DNA of 7,321 nucleotides from Bacillota bacterium. GTDB lineage: Bacteria; Bacillota; Clostridia; Peptostreptococcales; Anaerovoracaceae. The notes beneath the pieces are model-generated. The model was given only the letters and a program-made list of their open reading frames with translations. It had not been told where the DNA came from and searched no databases. The translations under genes and the position numbers were made by a program. Location: assembly GCA_016283945.1 (NCBI GenBank), contig JAEENW010000138.1:1-7321 (forward strand), read 5' to 3'. Of this stretch, positions 5,236-7,321 are shown one piece after another (positions within the stretch are counted from its first letter, which is position 1; the number at the start of each line of letters is the position of its first letter).

Positions 5236-7321
5236 CCTTTTTGTTGTTTGAACGGAGAATTATTTCCGGCGCGCCTGATCGAGAGGGAGATGCGGCCCTT
5301 TTTCTCGTCCGCCTCGAGCACGACCACGTCCACGACGTCGCCCACGGAGAGCGCGTCGGACGGGTGCTTTATGAAGCGGTCGGAGATCTCGGAGATGTGC
5401 ACGAGACCGTCGCGGTGGACTCCAATGTCCACGAAGACGCCGAAGTCGGTGACATTGCGCACGGTCCCGCTGAGCTTCATGCCTGGCTTAAGGTCCTTCA
5501 TCTCCAGCACGTCCGAGCGCAGCAGCACGGGAGGCAGCTCCTCCCTGGGGTCGCGGCCCGGCTTCGTGAGCTCGCCCGCGATGTCGGTGAGGGTCGGGAC
5601 GCCTACCCCGCAGCTCTCCGCGAGGGAGCGGCTTCCGAGCTTTGCCACGCGGTCCTTGAGCTCCGCCAGGCGGCGCTGCCTTACGTCGTCCTCGCTGTAG
5701 CCGGTGAGGGCGAGCAGAGTCCTCGCGGCGGCGTAGCTCTCGGGATGTACGGCGGTCTCGTCGAGTATCTCGCGGCTCCCCGGGACTCTCAGGAAGCCCG
5801 CGCACTGCTCGAAGGCCTTGGGCCCGAGCCCTTTGACCTTCTTTATCTCCGCGCGGCTCCTGAGCGCGCCGTGCTCCTCGCGGTACTTCACGAGGTTCGC
5901 GGCGGTCGAGGCGCTGAGCCCCGCGACACGCCTGAGCAGAGCGGGAGATGCGGTGTTCACGTCCACGCCGACGGCGTTGACGCAGTCCTCCACGACCCCG
6001 TCGAGGGCAGCGGCGAGCCTCGCCTTGGGCATGTCGTGCTGGTACTGCCCGACGCCTATGGACATCGGGTCTATCTTGACGAGCTCGGCGAGCGGATCCT
6101 GCAGGCGGCGCGCGATGGAGACCGCGGAGCGCAGGTTCACGTCGAGCGAGGGGAACTCCTCAGCAGCGGACTCGGAGGCGGACCAGACTGAGGCCCCGGC
6201 CTCGTTCACGATGGCGTAGCTCTGGCCCGCGCCGAGGCGCTTCAGCATCTCGGCGGCCATCGCCTCGGTCTCCCTGGAGGCGGTCCCGTTGCCTATGGCT
6301 ATGTGCTTCACTCCGTGCTTGACTATCAGTGCGGAGAGCTTTCTCATGGCCTCCTCGCGGCGCTGATCCCCCATCGCGGGGTAGACGACGGCGGTGTCCA
6401 GCAGCTTTCCGGTCGCGTCGACGACGGCGACCTTGCAGCCGTTGCGGTAGCCGGGGTCGAGCCCCATCACCACGCTGCCGCGCACGGGCGGCTGCATGAG
6501 CAGAGGCCTGAGGTTGAGCGCGAAGGCGCGTATCGCCCCCTCGTCGGCCTCGTCGGTGAGCCTCGCCCTGAGCTCCCTCGTGAGCGAGGGCAGTATGAGC
6601 CTGGAGAAGGCGTCGTCCGATGCCTCGCGCACGAAGGCGGAGCAGGCTCCGCTGCCCCTCACGAAGCCCTCCGCGAGCAGATCCTTTGCTCTGTCCTCGT
6701 CGAACTCGACGCTGACCTTCAGCCAGCCCTCGCGCTCCCCGCGGTCTATGGCGAGCACGCGGTGGCCCTGCAGGCCGGCCACGGGCTGCGAGAAGTCGTA
6801 GTAGAGGCGGTAGACCGAGTCCTCGTCCCTGAGCGCCTCGCTGCGAAGCTTTGCGTGGCTGCCGATGAACGAGCGCAGCTTCTCCCTGGACGCGGCGTCG
6901 TCTGAGACCGTCTCCGCGATTATGTCGCGCGCTCCGGCGAGGGCCTCCTCTGCGGTGAGGGATTCGCAGTTCGAAGCGTCCGCGGAAACGGAGGCCGCTT
7001 CCCTGTCCCTCAGGAATCTCTCCGCGAGCTCCTCCGGAGTCTCCCTGCCCTGCAGCATGATCGCGGCGGCGAGGGGCTCGAGCCCCTTCTCCCTCGCGAT
7101 CTGGGCGCGGGTGCGCTTTTTCGGCCTGAAGGGGCGGTAGATGTCCTCGAGCCTGGCGAGGGTCTCCGCGGAATCGATCTCCGCGCGCAGCTCCTCCGTG
7201 AGCTTCCCCTGCGCCTCTATCGAGCCGAGGACCGCCGTCCGGCGCTCGTCCAGCCCGCGCAGGTACTCGAGCCTCTCGGCGAGCTTTCTGAGCGAGGTAT
7301 CGTCCATCCCGCCGTGCAGCT
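5232..7321 (-). CDS. tex: Tex-family S1 RNA-binding protein, N-terminus outside window
   Basis: A conserved bacterial cytosolic nucleic-acid-binding protein, called a transcription accessory factor. Numbering from the ATG at 7307: a helical Tex N-region (1-270) with Y-R-P-F-R-P-K-K-R-T-R-A-x-I-A-R-E-K-G-L-E-P-L (57-79); a YqgF/RNase H-like domain starting at V-M-G-L-D-P-G-Y-R-N-G-C-K (280-292); a segment with S-I-G-V-G-Q-Y-Q-H-D (416-425); a helix-hairpin-helix region (about 443-507) with V-K-G-L-G-P-K-A-F-E; and a C-terminal S1 domain (608-678) with D-F-G-V-F-V-D-I-G. The ATG at 7307 is not the true start: the frame remains open to the right edge and reads L-H-G-G just before it, matching the R-K-E-x-x-G-G/A-x-D-D segment that lies about 50-60 residues into complete Tex proteins. 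The gene is therefore cut by the window, not truncated. No terminator separates it from tRNA-Thr, so some transcripts may include the tRNA. Confidence 0.95.
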   Translation of the reverse strand, partial: LHGGMDDTSLRKLAERLEYLRGLDERRTAVLGSIEAQGKLTEELRAEIDSAETLARLEDIYRPFRPKKRTRAQIAREKGLEPLAAAIMLQGRETPEELAERFLRDREAASVSADASNCESLTAEEALAGARDIIAETVSDDAASREKLRSFIGSHAKLRSEALRDEDSVYRLYYDFSQPVAGLQGHRVLAIDRGEREGWLKVSVEFDEDRAKDLLAEGFVRGSGACSAFVREASDDAFSRLILPSLTRELRARLTDEADEGAIRAFALNLRPLLMQPPVRGSVVMGLDPGYRNGCKVAVVDATGKLLDTAVVYPAMGDQRREEAMRKLSALIVKHGVKHIAIGNGTASRETEAMAAEMLKRLGAGQSYAIVNEAGASVWSASESAAEEFPSLDVNLRSAVSIARRLQDPLAELVKIDPMSIGVGQYQHDMPKARLAAALDGVVEDCVNAVGVDVNTASPALLRRVAGLSASTAANLVKYREEHGALRSRAEIKKVKGLGPKAFEQCAGFLRVPGSREILDETAVHPESYAAARTLLALTGYSEDDVRQRRLAELKDRVAKLGSRSLAESCGVGVPTLTDIAGELTKPGRDPREELPPVLLRSDVLEMKDLKPGMKLSGTVRNVTDFGVFVDIGVHRDGLVHISEISDRFIKHPSDALSVGDVVDVVVLEADEKKGRISLSIRRAGNNSPFKQQKG

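Noticed and set aside
5241..6191. A 316-codon plus-strand frame opposite tex
   Set aside because: It lies entirely antisense to the S1, helix-hairpin-helix and neighbouring Tex segments and shows no motif of its own.
7307..7321. ATG at 7307 as the start of tex
   Set aside because: The frame stays open to the window edge with L-H-G-G upstream matching the family, no ribosome site precedes the ATG, and complete Tex proteins have about 50-60 more residues at the N-terminus.

Overview
The window comes from a bacterium whose own genes are roughly two-thirds G+C. It carries Firmicutes-style signals: strong AAAGGAG ribosome sites 7-8 nt from start codons, sigma-A-type -35/-10 promoters with 17-nt spacers, an FMN riboswitch in front of the S component of an ECF riboflavin transporter, and intrinsic terminators. 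A high-G+C Clostridia-like anaerobe fits best. This placement is inferred from gene families and signals; no marker gene was compared.

Layout, left to right. (1) Positions 1-969 hold the N-terminal 323 codons of an O-antigen-ligase/Wzy-type membrane protein on the minus strand, running off the left edge. It starts with TTG and its G+C falls from about half to about one third toward the edge, unlike everything else here. A minus-strand promoter lies at 1112-1140. (2) A TauE/SafE-family exporter (1248-2015, minus) has a perfect 20-bp palindrome in its leader. (3) Divergent from it is the riboflavin uptake unit on the plus strand: an extended -10 promoter, the FMN aptamer, an intrinsic terminator, a hairpin covering the ribosome binding site, then ribU (2344-2976). 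A bidirectional terminator at about 3026-3049 separates it from the convergent next unit. (4) A probable two-gene minus-strand operon follows: a PPC/DUF296 protein (4361-4786) and then a class I aminotransferase (3127-4305), from a TTGACA promoter at 4823-4851. (5) Positions 4889-5058 are an A+T-rich gap with no convincing gene, between two strong minus-facing terminators and carrying a tandem 11-mer. (6) tRNA-Thr(GGT) (5093-5168, minus) has its own promoter, whose -35 box overlaps the stop codon of the next gene, and its own terminator. (7) tex (5232-7321, minus), an S1-domain RNA-binding protein, runs off the right edge; its first visible Met is not its start.

Most of this is ordinary housekeeping and transport. 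The parts most worth a second look are the layered control in the ribU leader, the orphan terminator and A+T-rich gap beside the tRNA gene, the palindrome before the TauE gene, and the compositional break at the polysaccharide gene. I see no convincing evidence of a wholly new multi-gene system.
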